Shown here: positions 9,335-16,634 of the stretch, one piece after another
Position numbering within the stretch: the stretch's first letter is position 1
How the letters are laid out: every line of letters starts with the position of its first letter
Assembly (NCBI RefSeq): GCF_900187975.1
Contig: NZ_FZPC01000008.1
Location: 142,800 to 206,799, forward strand
Direction of reading: 5' to 3'
DNA: 64,000 nucleotides
Origin: Pseudomonas delhiensis
Lineage (GTDB): Bacteria; Pseudomonadota; Gammaproteobacteria; Pseudomonadales; Pseudomonadaceae
The notes under the pieces: generated by a model
What the model was told of the DNA's origin: nothing
The model's database searches: none
What the model saw: only the letters and a program-made list of their open reading frames with translations
Translations under genes and position numbers: made by a program

Positions 9335-10896
9335 GACATGGCCTCCTTGTCTACGTCTATGGTGGGATCGTCGGAAATCGCCAACTGCGCCTTCAGCAGG
9401 CCACGGAAGCGGGGCCAATAGCGGGCGTCGGCGCGCAAGGCACGGGAGGAGTACCCCAGCCCGGCCAGGACCTGCTGCCAGGCCGCCTCGGCAGAGCGAT
9501 GCAGAACACCGCGCCAGAGAGACTCCGCTTCGTCCAGCGCCCCGGCGCCGATGCCGTCGAGCAACTCGGGCAGGGCCCGCTCCGCTGCCGCGAAGTAGCT
9601 GGCGGCCAGCGGCCCGGCGTCCACCAGGCTGCGCGCCCGGGCCCGGGTGTCCTTGCTGGCGGGGTCAGGCAGGGTCTCGGCGAGCATGCCGCTGGCCAGG
9701 CGCCTCAGTTCCAGGAACAGCGTCTCGGCCAGTTCCAGGCGCCCGCGTAGGTAGAGGGCCTTGTCCGGCTCCAGAAGCAGGGCCGACGGCAGGGAAATCC
9801 GCTCCAGGCGCCAGCGCAGCAGCTTGGCCTGGTCGCTGGCCAGGCCGGCGACCAGTAATGGCTGGTGCACCGGCTCGAAGTGCGCCAGGTTGCCATGCAA
9901 CCCGATCGCGTTCTGCACCACCGCGGCGGCCTGGCTGCCCGCGCCCGCATGGGGCACCAGCGCCGGCAGGTCTCGCCACAGGGCGCGCCCTTCGCTGAAG
10001 GTCAGCCGCACCAGGCCGTTACTGCCGGCCCGGAAGCTGGCCATCGGGTCCGGCGCGTTCGGGTCCTCACCCAAGGCCAGGCCGGCAGCATAGTGCAGCC
10101 AGCGCACGTTGCCGTCCGCCTCGCGGCGCAGCAGTACTGCACGGCTCAAGCGGGTGTAGCGATCATTGGGGCCTGTGGCCAGAAGCGGCTCCCCGCGCAA
10201 GGCGGCAATGCTTGGCGACTCACGCTCCCAGGTCGGCAGATCGGGCTCGGCGTCGTTGCGAGGCGCAGGGTGCAATGCGAGGCAGAGCGTTTGCGCCAGG
10301 TTTTCCCCCAACGGCAGCACCGCCGCCGTATTGGCCAAGGCACCGGCCTTGTCCGAGTCGCGCAGGCTCTTGACCAGGCCGCCGGGCGTGAACTGCAGGA
10401 AACCGAGCAGGGTGGCGAGGGCCAGCGCAGGCCGAATGGCCGTCGGCGTCAGGTCGCAGGCATGATCGAACACCATTGGTGCATTGCCACTGGCGCTGGC
10501 AAGGGCGATCTGCGTCCAGGGCTTGTACTTGTCGCGGGTTTCCTCGGCTGTCGCCAGTGCGGCCACCTGCATGAAAGGCTGCTCGGGGTGGAACAGCCAG
10601 AAGCGCTCGCGCCAGGTTTCCAGGTAGCCGCGGATCTCGGCCTGCGGCAGCCCTTCGCGGAACCAGCGGGCACGGTCCTTTTCCCGCCAGCGGCCGAACG
10701 CCTCGCTCAGCGCCCGGTGGGTGATGGCCAGCAGCAGCCGGTAGTGCGCCACCAGGTTGGGCGGCGCGGTGTCCGCCAGGGCGACGATCTCGCCGCTGCG
10801 GGCGAATACCTCAAGCAGCCCCAACTCCTCGACGCGCCCGTCGGCAAAGCGCACCAGTAGCCAGGGTTCGTCCAGCAGGCAGAAGTCCTTGTTCAT
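9331..10896 (-). CDS. cas8e: Cascade large subunit Cas8e (CasA/Cse1)
   Basis: Recognises the PAM, starts R-loop formation and recruits Cas3. The 521-residue protein (E. coli 502) begins MNKDFCLLDEPWLLVRFADG, matching the family, and has the segment FLLFHPEQPFMQV-like (WLFHPEQPFMQVAAL) and LTPTAIRPALALATLLGFLQ in the N-terminal fold. The C-terminal part (about 370-521) is the four-helix bundle. Its ATG overlaps the cas3 stop by 4 bp (ATGA), so it is translationally coupled to cas3. In many E. coli-type loci cas3 has its own promoter, so this close coupling is worth noting. Confidence 0.93.
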   Translation of the reverse strand: MNKDFCLLDEPWLLVRFADGRVEELGLLEVFARSGEIVALADTAPPNLVAHYRLLLAITHRALSEAFGRWREKDRARWFREGLPQAEIRGYLETWRERFWLFHPEQPFMQVAALATAEETRDKYKPWTQIALASASGNAPMVFDHACDLTPTAIRPALALATLLGFLQFTPGGLVKSLRDSDKAGALANTAAVLPLGENLAQTLCLALHPAPRNDAEPDLPTWERESPSIAALRGEPLLATGPNDRYTRLSRAVLLRREADGNVRWLHYAAGLALGEDPNAPDPMASFRAGSNGLVRLTFSEGRALWRDLPALVPHAGAGSQAAAVVQNAIGLHGNLAHFEPVHQPLLVAGLASDQAKLLRWRLERISLPSALLLEPDKALYLRGRLELAETLFLELRRLASGMLAETLPDPASKDTRARARSLVDAGPLAASYFAAAERALPELLDGIGAGALDEAESLWRGVLHRSAEAAWQQVLAGLGYSSRALRADARYWPRFRGLLKAQLAISDDPTIDVDKEAMS

Positions 10897-13577
10897 GCCA
10901 TTCCCTCATTCGCTCCATCGACAGGTCCATACACCAACCCAAGCACGCTATCCAGCCGCAGGCTCAGGCCTTCCCCAGGGTATTGCCCCTGCCGCAACGG
11001 CAATGGATAGCAGTTCCGCAGCAGCGGATGCTCGAACGCGGCGGGCAGGTCGATACGCTTGAAGTGCGCGACCAATGCCCGGCGAGACACTTTCAATTGG
11101 CGCTCGTACAAGCGGCGGGCCTGGGCATCGTCCAGCGGTCGTGCCGGGTCGAATGACGGCTCGCCGGGGCGCACGCACCAGCCGCCCTCCACTTCCTCGA
11201 CCGGGATCAGGGTGATCGACTCTGGTCCCAGGCGCGTCCTGTTCTCCAGCCCGACACCTTCGCCCTCCTCGCTGCCTCGCGGTTTTCCGTTGTAGGCGCT
11301 GCGCGGCTCCTCCGCAGGATCGATAGCGATGTTGAAGGATTCGCGCCGCTCCTTCTGCACCCGCGCCAGGTATTCGCCATAGGATTCGATCTCGATCAGT
11401 GCCCTGGCCTTCTCTTCCAGACCATCGGGCAAGGGATCGTCGCCATATACCGCCTGGACCAGGCGATCGATATCCGCAGGCAGGCTCAGGCTTTCCCCGT
11501 CCCGCAACAGCGCCCAGGTACGCAGCAGGATGTAGGCATCGTAGACATGGCGCCAGGCGGTGTTCTCGAGTTCGGGCAATTCGCCGTTCCGCAGGCCGGC
11601 CACCCACAGGCAGGCCTGCACGTGCTTAGCGGGACGCTCACGGTCATGGCGGTGCAGCCGCCCGGCACGCTGCAGCAACAGGTCGACCGGCGCCAGGTCG
11701 CTGAGCATGAAGTCGAAATCGATATCGAGGGATTGCTCTGCCACCTGGGTGGCGACCAGCAATGCCCGCCGCGGGCGGTCCCCCTGGGTGCCGAAGGCGG
11801 CAAGCACCTCGCGCTCGCGTTCGGCGCGCTCATCCGCAGGAAAACGGGCATGGAACAACAGCAGCGGGACCTCATCGCCGAGACGCTGGCGCAAGCCGAT
11901 GTAGAGCTTCTGCGCCCGTTCCACGGTATTGACGATCAGTGCCCCGCAGCCGCCGCCTGCGAGCAGTTCGACCGCCGTATCGGCCAGCGTGTCCAGGCTT
12001 TCGTCCAGCCCAGCCAGGCGGATCGACGACTGCGGCCGGGCGCCGAAGTGCTCGCCCTGTATGCCGCCCTCGTCGGCGACCAGCAGGCGCGGATAGTCCA
12101 GCTCCGGCACCTGGTCCGGCGACACGCCCCAGGCTCGCAACAGTTCGGCGCGCCGTCCCAGCGGCAAGGTCGCGCTCATCAGCACCACCGAGCAGCCCAG
12201 CGCTTTCAGCCAGCGCAGCAAGGCAGCGATCAGGCCGGAGGTGTAGGTGTCGTAGGCATGGACCTCATCCAGCACCACGACGCGATTGGCCAGCCCCCAC
12301 AGGCGGACGAAGTGGTGCTTGACGTTCAGCGCAGCGAACAGCGCCTGATCGATGGTGCCGACGCCATAAGCCGACAACAGAGGACGCTTGCGTTGGGAAA
12401 ACCAGGCCGAAGCCGAGAGGCTCTCGGCGGAGGAATGGTCGATGCCGCGCAGATGGCGGACCTGCTCGTTCATTCCAGCCCCGCCATGGACCAACTGCAC
12501 ATCCAGCGGGCCAGTCGTGAACTGCTCCAGAAAGGTCAAGGCCCGGTCGAACAGCGCGTTGCCGGTGGCCTGGGTCGGCAGCGCCACGTACAGACCGCGA
12601 TGGCCATTGGCGGCCTGCAGGCGCAGGTGGGCAAGAAAGGCGAACTCGGTCTTGCCCTCGCCCATCGGAGCCTCCACCACGACGAGCGCGGGCCCGCGGA
12701 CGCCTTGTAACAGTTGGTCGCCAACCCGCTGGAGAGGACGTGCGGACAGCCCGGGACGCCCGACGATACGGGCCAGCACGGCGTCGGTATCCGCCGGCCC
12801 GGCCAGCAGGGGCCGGTAGGGCCGCCAGCCGATCTGGCTGAAGGCCAGGCGGGCCAGTCGGCAGGCATTCCGGAAATAGTCGGCCAGGTCGTCGAACCCA
12901 CGCTGGTCGGGCACGAACCATTCCGGATTGGAGGCGATCCAGTCCGCCGCGCTGGTCAGCCCGGCCAGCCAGTTCACCGCCGGGAGGGAAAGCTCATCGA
13001 GCGCTGGAGCCCCATTGGGCGCCAGGACCTGCCAGTAGCCACGCAGAATCTCGTCGCGCACGGCCGGCCAGGTGGCGGGCTCAGCCAAAGGCCTGCCCTG
13101 GTTCGTTTCGTCGGGAAGAAAGTGATAGCCGTGGTGGGCGCTGACCGCCTGGACCGCATCCCGCAGCCAACCTGCCTCGATGGCGACCACACCCAGCAAG
13201 GCCCTACCCAGCAGGCTGGCTGTCGCGAGGTCGTGTCGGCCCTGGTTGCAGGCACTGGCAGGGAAGGCCAGCCCATGGGCCTGGTCGGCCGCCATGCCAT
13301 CCGGCCACTTCGCCTGGAAGCCGGGAATGGCTTTGCCGAAATCGTGCAACCCGGCGATGGCGGCTACCCAGCGCCCGACTTCGGCCTCGTCGACGCCAAG
13401 GGCACGGGAGGCCCAACGTCGAGTCGAGGCGGGCTCGATTTCCAGCAGCGTTTCGGCCACCGCCGCCACATCCAGCAGGTGCGCCAGCAGCCCATGGCCG
13501 CCCTCGTCGCCGCTCTTCGCCCAGACTGCACGACCAGCAGCGCTGAGACCGGAAAACGACAGCCTGCCTTCGCCCAT
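10893..13577 (-). CDS. cas3: CRISPR effector helicase-nuclease Cas3 (type I-E)
   Basis: Recruited by Cascade to unwind and degrade target DNA. The 894-residue protein (E. coli 888) has an N-terminal HD nuclease domain with His33 (AHLLDV), His78-Asp79 (GLHDFGK) and an Asp near residue 212 (SAADWIAS). The SF2 helicase has Walker A EAPMGEGKTEF (about 302-312), the DEVH box LDEVHAYD (about 436-443), motif III SATLP (about 468-472) and the C-terminal helicase half with ATQVAEQSLDIDFDFM and QRAGRLHRH. The start is the ATG at 13577, because GGAGG lies about 7 bp upstream of it. A TTG 24 bp upstream is less likely. All key residues are present, so the nuclease looks active. Confidence 0.95.
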   Translation of the reverse strand: MGEGRLSFSGLSAAGRAVWAKSGDEGGHGLLAHLLDVAAVAETLLEIEPASTRRWASRALGVDEAEVGRWVAAIAGLHDFGKAIPGFQAKWPDGMAADQAHGLAFPASACNQGRHDLATASLLGRALLGVVAIEAGWLRDAVQAVSAHHGYHFLPDETNQGRPLAEPATWPAVRDEILRGYWQVLAPNGAPALDELSLPAVNWLAGLTSAADWIASNPEWFVPDQRGFDDLADYFRNACRLARLAFSQIGWRPYRPLLAGPADTDAVLARIVGRPGLSARPLQRVGDQLLQGVRGPALVVVEAPMGEGKTEFAFLAHLRLQAANGHRGLYVALPTQATGNALFDRALTFLEQFTTGPLDVQLVHGGAGMNEQVRHLRGIDHSSAESLSASAWFSQRKRPLLSAYGVGTIDQALFAALNVKHHFVRLWGLANRVVVLDEVHAYDTYTSGLIAALLRWLKALGCSVVLMSATLPLGRRAELLRAWGVSPDQVPELDYPRLLVADEGGIQGEHFGARPQSSIRLAGLDESLDTLADTAVELLAGGGCGALIVNTVERAQKLYIGLRQRLGDEVPLLLFHARFPADERAEREREVLAAFGTQGDRPRRALLVATQVAEQSLDIDFDFMLSDLAPVDLLLQRAGRLHRHDRERPAKHVQACLWVAGLRNGELPELENTAWRHVYDAYILLRTWALLRDGESLSLPADIDRLVQAVYGDDPLPDGLEEKARALIEIESYGEYLARVQKERRESFNIAIDPAEEPRSAYNGKPRGSEEGEGVGLENRTRLGPESITLIPVEEVEGGWCVRPGEPSFDPARPLDDAQARRLYERQLKVSRRALVAHFKRIDLPAAFEHPLLRNCYPLPLRQGQYPGEGLSLRLDSVLGLVYGPVDGANEGMA

Positions 13578-13700
13578 CCGGGAACCTCCACTGTCCACCA
13601 ATGGCGTTCGACATTATTGCAAAATGCCAGCATTCGCCAGCATCTGCGTCAATGACACACAGAGGGCGACGATAGCCCTTGAAGGCGAACGAAGCGCCAT
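13578..13700 (-). promoter_or_regulatory. Upstream region of the cas operon
   Basis: 123 bp between cas3 and the leader-distal end of array 2. It holds the cas3 ribosome binding site (GGAGG just before the ATG) and a locally AT-richer patch with TTGCAAAATGCC-like sequence at about 13617-13628. I cannot name a convincing -35/-10 pair. Array 2 transcripts, running leftward, would enter this region and could read into cas3. Confidence 0.4.
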
Positions 13701-14162
13701 CGAGGCATCCCCGCATATGCGGGGAACATTCACCCCATATCTCGGAGCGCTTGTTCACGTACGGTTCACCCCCACGCCCAAGCGCGCGGGGAACACAACC
13801 TGCTCACTTAGGAGGAAGCTGATTATGACGGTTCATCCCCGCATACGCGGGGAACACGATGCCCAGCAGGGGCGTGCCGAGCTGCAGAACGGTTCATCCC
13901 CGCATACGCGGGGAACACTCCGTCCAGTTCGGCGCCCCGGTGTTCCAGGCCGGTTCATCCCCGCATACGCGGGGAACACGCCACGACCGACATGGAAGCT
14001 CCGAAGAAAACCGGTTCATCCCCGCATACGCGGGGAACACGTTATTCGAAGAGTAGATCGTCCCGCCGCTAACGGTTCATCCCCGCATACGCGGGGAACA
14101 CTAAGCGCAAGCAAGAGCGCACCCGCAAGGAGTCGGTTCATCCCCGCATACGCGGGGAACAC
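13701..14162 (-). CRISPR. Type I-E CRISPR array 2 (8 repeats, 7 spacers)
   Basis: 29-bp repeats start at 13701, 13829, 13890, 13951, 14012, 14073 and 14134, plus a degenerate 35-bp copy at 13762-13796. All seven spacers are 32 bp. Six copies are identical, with hairpin CCCCGC-ATAC-GCGGGG on the plus strand. The two leader-distal copies are decayed: 13701 has substitutions and 13762 has about 6 extra bases in the hairpin. The orientation equals that of array 1: the crRNA strand is minus and the leader is on the right. Confidence 0.97.
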
Positions 14163-14225
14163 ACTTCCCGCAACCTATTGATCCAGCGCCGTTTTTTCAA
14201 GACTCTCTTTTCTACCGACCTTTCC
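14163..14225 (-). promoter_or_regulatory. CRISPR array 2 leader
   Basis: Only 63 bp separate the first repeat from the stop codon of the acyl-CoA dehydrogenase gene, so the leader promoter may extend into that gene. Read on the minus strand it contains TCGGTAGA (14211-14218) exactly 48 bp from the repeat, a good IHF-like site ATCAATAGGTTG (14171-14182) and GGTT 9 bp from the repeat, all at the positions seen in leader 1. Confidence 0.75.
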
Positions 14226-15875
14226 TCACGCCAGATGCGGCGTGGCCCGCGCCACCAGCGCTTCGACGTCCGTGCCGCGCGGCAGGGTGCCGTAGACGCG
14301 GCCGCCGTTGCCCAGGCGGCTGCCGATGAAGGCGTCGGCGACGGTGGCGTTGCCGGCTTCCAGCAGCAGCTTGGCCTGCAGGGCCACGGCCACGTCCTCG
14401 GTGAGCTGGCGGGCGCGGAACTGGATGTCGGCGGTGTCGGCGAAGGAGGCCTTGAGGTTGCCGATGAAGGCGGCCAGGCGGGCGTCGCCGTGGCCGTCGC
14501 CGAGTTCGGCGAAGAGCGCGTCGAGCACGCCCGGCTCCTTCGACAGGGCGCGCAGCACGTCCAGGCACTGGACGTTGCCCGAGCCTTCCCAGGTGGAGTT
14601 CACCGGGGCCTCGCGGTACAGCCGCGGGAGGATGGTGTCCTCGACGTAGCCGGCGCCGCCCAGGCATTCGGCGGCCTCGTTGATCATCGCCGGGGCGCGC
14701 TTGCAGATCCAGTACTTGCCCACCGCGGTGACCAGGCGGGCGAACTTGTCTTCCTGCTCGTCGTGCAGGTGGTCCAGGGCCCGGCCCATGCGCATGGTCA
14801 GGGCCAGCGCGGCCTCGCTTTCCAGGGCCAGGTCGGCCAGCACGTTCTGCATCAGCGGCTGTTCGGCCAGCACGCGGCCGCCGACCTGGCGGTAGGCGCA
14901 GTGGTGCGCGGCCTGGGTCAGCGCCTGGCGCATCAGCGCGCTGGAGCCGACCATGCAGTCGAAGCGGGTCATGGCCACCATCTCGATGATGGTCGGCACG
15001 CCGCGGCCCTCCTCGCCCACCATCCAGGCCAGGGCGCCGCGGTACTCCACCTCGCTGGAGGCGTTGGACCAGTTGCCCAGCTTGTTCTTCAGGCGCTGCA
15101 CGTAGAACTCGTTGCGGGTGCCGTCCGGGCGGTGGCGCGGCAGCAGGAAGCAGGTCAGGCCCTTGTCGGTGTAGGCCAGGGTGAGGAAGGCGTCGCACAT
15201 GGGCGCCGAGCAGAACCACTTGTGCCCGACCAGTTCGTAGGCCTGGCCCGGGCCGGGGATGCCCACCGGGTAGGCGCGGGTGGTGTTGGCGCGCACGTCG
15301 GTGCCGCCCTGCTTCTCGGTCATGGCCATGCCGATGGTGGCGCCGGCCTTCTGCTCGATCGGCAGGTTGCGCGGGTCGTACTCGGTGGCGAGGATCTTCG
15401 GCAGCCATTTCTCGGCGATGTCCGGCTGCAGGCGGATCGCCGGCACGCTGGCGAAGGTCATGGTCAGCGGGCAGCCGGTGCCGGCCTCGGCCTGGCTGTG
15501 CAGGTAGCTCAGGCCGGCGCGGGCGACGTGGGCGCCGGCGCGCGGGTCGGTCCAGGGCATGGACGGGATGCCGTGCTCGATGGCCGTGCGCATCAGCTCG
15601 TGGTAGGCCGGGTGGAATTCCACCAGGTCGATGCGGTGGCCGTAGCGGTCGTGGCTCTTGAACACCGGCTTGTTCTCGTTGGCCAGGAAGCCGGCGGCCA
15701 TCAGCGGGCCGCCGGCCAGCGCGCCATAGGCGTCCAGGCGCGCTTCGGCCCAGCCGCCGTCGTAGCGGCGCAGCCACTCCTGCAGCGGCAGGTCGACGCG
15801 GTAGAGGTTGGCGCCATCCAGCGGCGGTACCTGGTTGCTGACTTCGTGGGTCTCGGCGTACTGGTGCAGGTTCAT
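14226..15875 (-). CDS. Acyl-CoA dehydrogenase, AidB-like
   Basis: A flavin-dependent acyl-CoA dehydrogenase of the AidB/isovaleryl-CoA dehydrogenase branch (549 residues; E. coli AidB 541). Family segments include GMAMTEKQGGTDVRANTT, GHKWFCSAPMCDAFLTLAYT (flavin-site region), YICKRAPAMINEAAECLGGAGYVEDT near the base position, and the long C-terminal helical domain. E. coli AidB belongs to the alkylation (Ada) response; that role is not established here. Its ATG overlaps the stop of the upstream tetR gene by 4 bp, so the regulator and enzyme form one operon. It corresponds to PA3972 by context (recalled). Confidence 0.85.
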   Translation of the reverse strand: MNLHQYAETHEVSNQVPPLDGANLYRVDLPLQEWLRRYDGGWAEARLDAYGALAGGPLMAAGFLANENKPVFKSHDRYGHRIDLVEFHPAYHELMRTAIEHGIPSMPWTDPRAGAHVARAGLSYLHSQAEAGTGCPLTMTFASVPAIRLQPDIAEKWLPKILATEYDPRNLPIEQKAGATIGMAMTEKQGGTDVRANTTRAYPVGIPGPGQAYELVGHKWFCSAPMCDAFLTLAYTDKGLTCFLLPRHRPDGTRNEFYVQRLKNKLGNWSNASSEVEYRGALAWMVGEEGRGVPTIIEMVAMTRFDCMVGSSALMRQALTQAAHHCAYRQVGGRVLAEQPLMQNVLADLALESEAALALTMRMGRALDHLHDEQEDKFARLVTAVGKYWICKRAPAMINEAAECLGGAGYVEDTILPRLYREAPVNSTWEGSGNVQCLDVLRALSKEPGVLDALFAELGDGHGDARLAAFIGNLKASFADTADIQFRARQLTEDVAVALQAKLLLEAGNATVADAFIGSRLGNGGRVYGTLPRGTDVEALVARATPHLA

Positions 15876-16519
15876 CGCGGTTCCTCCGGCTGGGGCGCGC
15901 CGACGGCGCGCAGGCAGAAATCGACGAGGGCCTGGCTGACTTGCTCCAGGCCCGGGCTGGGTTGCCCGGCATCGCGGGCGGCACGGGCCGGCGGCGACAG
16001 CGGGCCGACCAGGGATTCGGCGATCGCCCCCACCAGGCAGGCGGCGATCAATGATGTGGGGCCGCAGTGGAAGTGGCCGCTGCGCACGCCCTCTTCCAGC
16101 AGTTCGCCGAACAGTTCGGCGTAGGCCTCGCGGTAGAGCAGGCGCTGCTCGTCCACCTCGGGGTCCACCGGCTCGGCGATCAGGGCGAAGGCCAGGCGCC
16201 GGCTGTCCCAGGCGCGCCGGGCGAACTGGCGCAGGCCGCGGGCCAGGCGCCCGGCGGGCCCGCCGGTGCCGCGCAGGACGACGGCCAGGGCGTCCACCTC
16301 GCGCTGGCTGGCGCGGGCGAAGACCTCGGCGGCCAGTTCGCCCTTGCCGCGGAAATGCCGGTACAGGCTGCCGGTGGCGATGCCGGCCTCTTCGGCCAGG
16401 CCCTGCATGGTCAGCGCCGCGAAGCCGCCCTCGGCGACCCGCGCCAGGGCCAGCTGGAGGATGCGCTCGCGCAGCTCCACATCTTTCTGCAGGCGGGCTT
16501 CGGTGAGACGGTAGACCAT
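15872..16519 (-). CDS. TetR/AcrR-family transcriptional regulator
   Basis: 215 residues with an N-terminal helix-turn-helix: LRERILQLALARVAEGGF, then MQGLAEEAGIATGSLYRHFR with GKGELAAEVF, the usual TetR pattern in residues 15-65. The rest is a ligand-binding helical domain that cannot be assigned to a ligand. It is translationally coupled to the acyl-CoA dehydrogenase, suggesting that it responds to an acyl-CoA or fatty acid and represses its own operon. A palindrome is found directly upstream. Confidence 0.88.
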   Translation of the reverse strand: MVYRLTEARLQKDVELRERILQLALARVAEGGFAALTMQGLAEEAGIATGSLYRHFRGKGELAAEVFARASQREVDALAVVLRGTGGPAGRLARGLRQFARRAWDSRRLAFALIAEPVDPEVDEQRLLYREAYAELFGELLEEGVRSGHFHCGPTSLIAACLVGAIAESLVGPLSPPARAARDAGQPSPGLEQVSQALVDFCLRAVGAPQPEEPR

Positions 16520-16524
16520 GTTCT

Positions 16525-16556
16525 GAATCCGGATTCACTGTTTCAAGCAGTGAATC
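16525..16556. promoter_or_regulatory. Candidate TetR operator
   Basis: A perfect 9-bp inverted repeat GATTCACTG / CAGTGAATC (16532-16540 and 16548-16556, 7-bp gap) lies 13 bp upstream of the tetR start, next to a 12-bp perfect palindrome GAATCCGGATTC (16525-16536). This is the expected place for autoregulation. Binding by the adjacent TetR protein is inference. Confidence 0.6.
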
Positions 16557-16634
16557 ACGGTTCAGGGCTTGGCCATAGGGGGAATTGCGCCAGCGGTGCG
16601 GGCGTTCCGGCCAGCGGCCGCTGCGCGTGGCGGA

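Noticed and set aside
13578..13601. TTG start for cas3, 24 bp upstream
   Set aside because: The ATG at 13577 has GGAGG at the proper distance; the extension would include the ribosome site itself.
13859..14056. Short open frames inside array 2
   Set aside because: Same artefact of translating CRISPR repeats.
14163..14225. Possible anti-CRISPR gene or toxin near the arrays
   Set aside because: No open frame with a start signal exists in the gaps beside either array; both gaps read as leaders.
14178..16124. 648-codon plus-strand frame opposite the acyl-CoA dehydrogenase
   Set aside because: Antisense shadow: Val/Gly/Ala/His-rich composition, no family motif, and the opposite strand has a clear enzyme.
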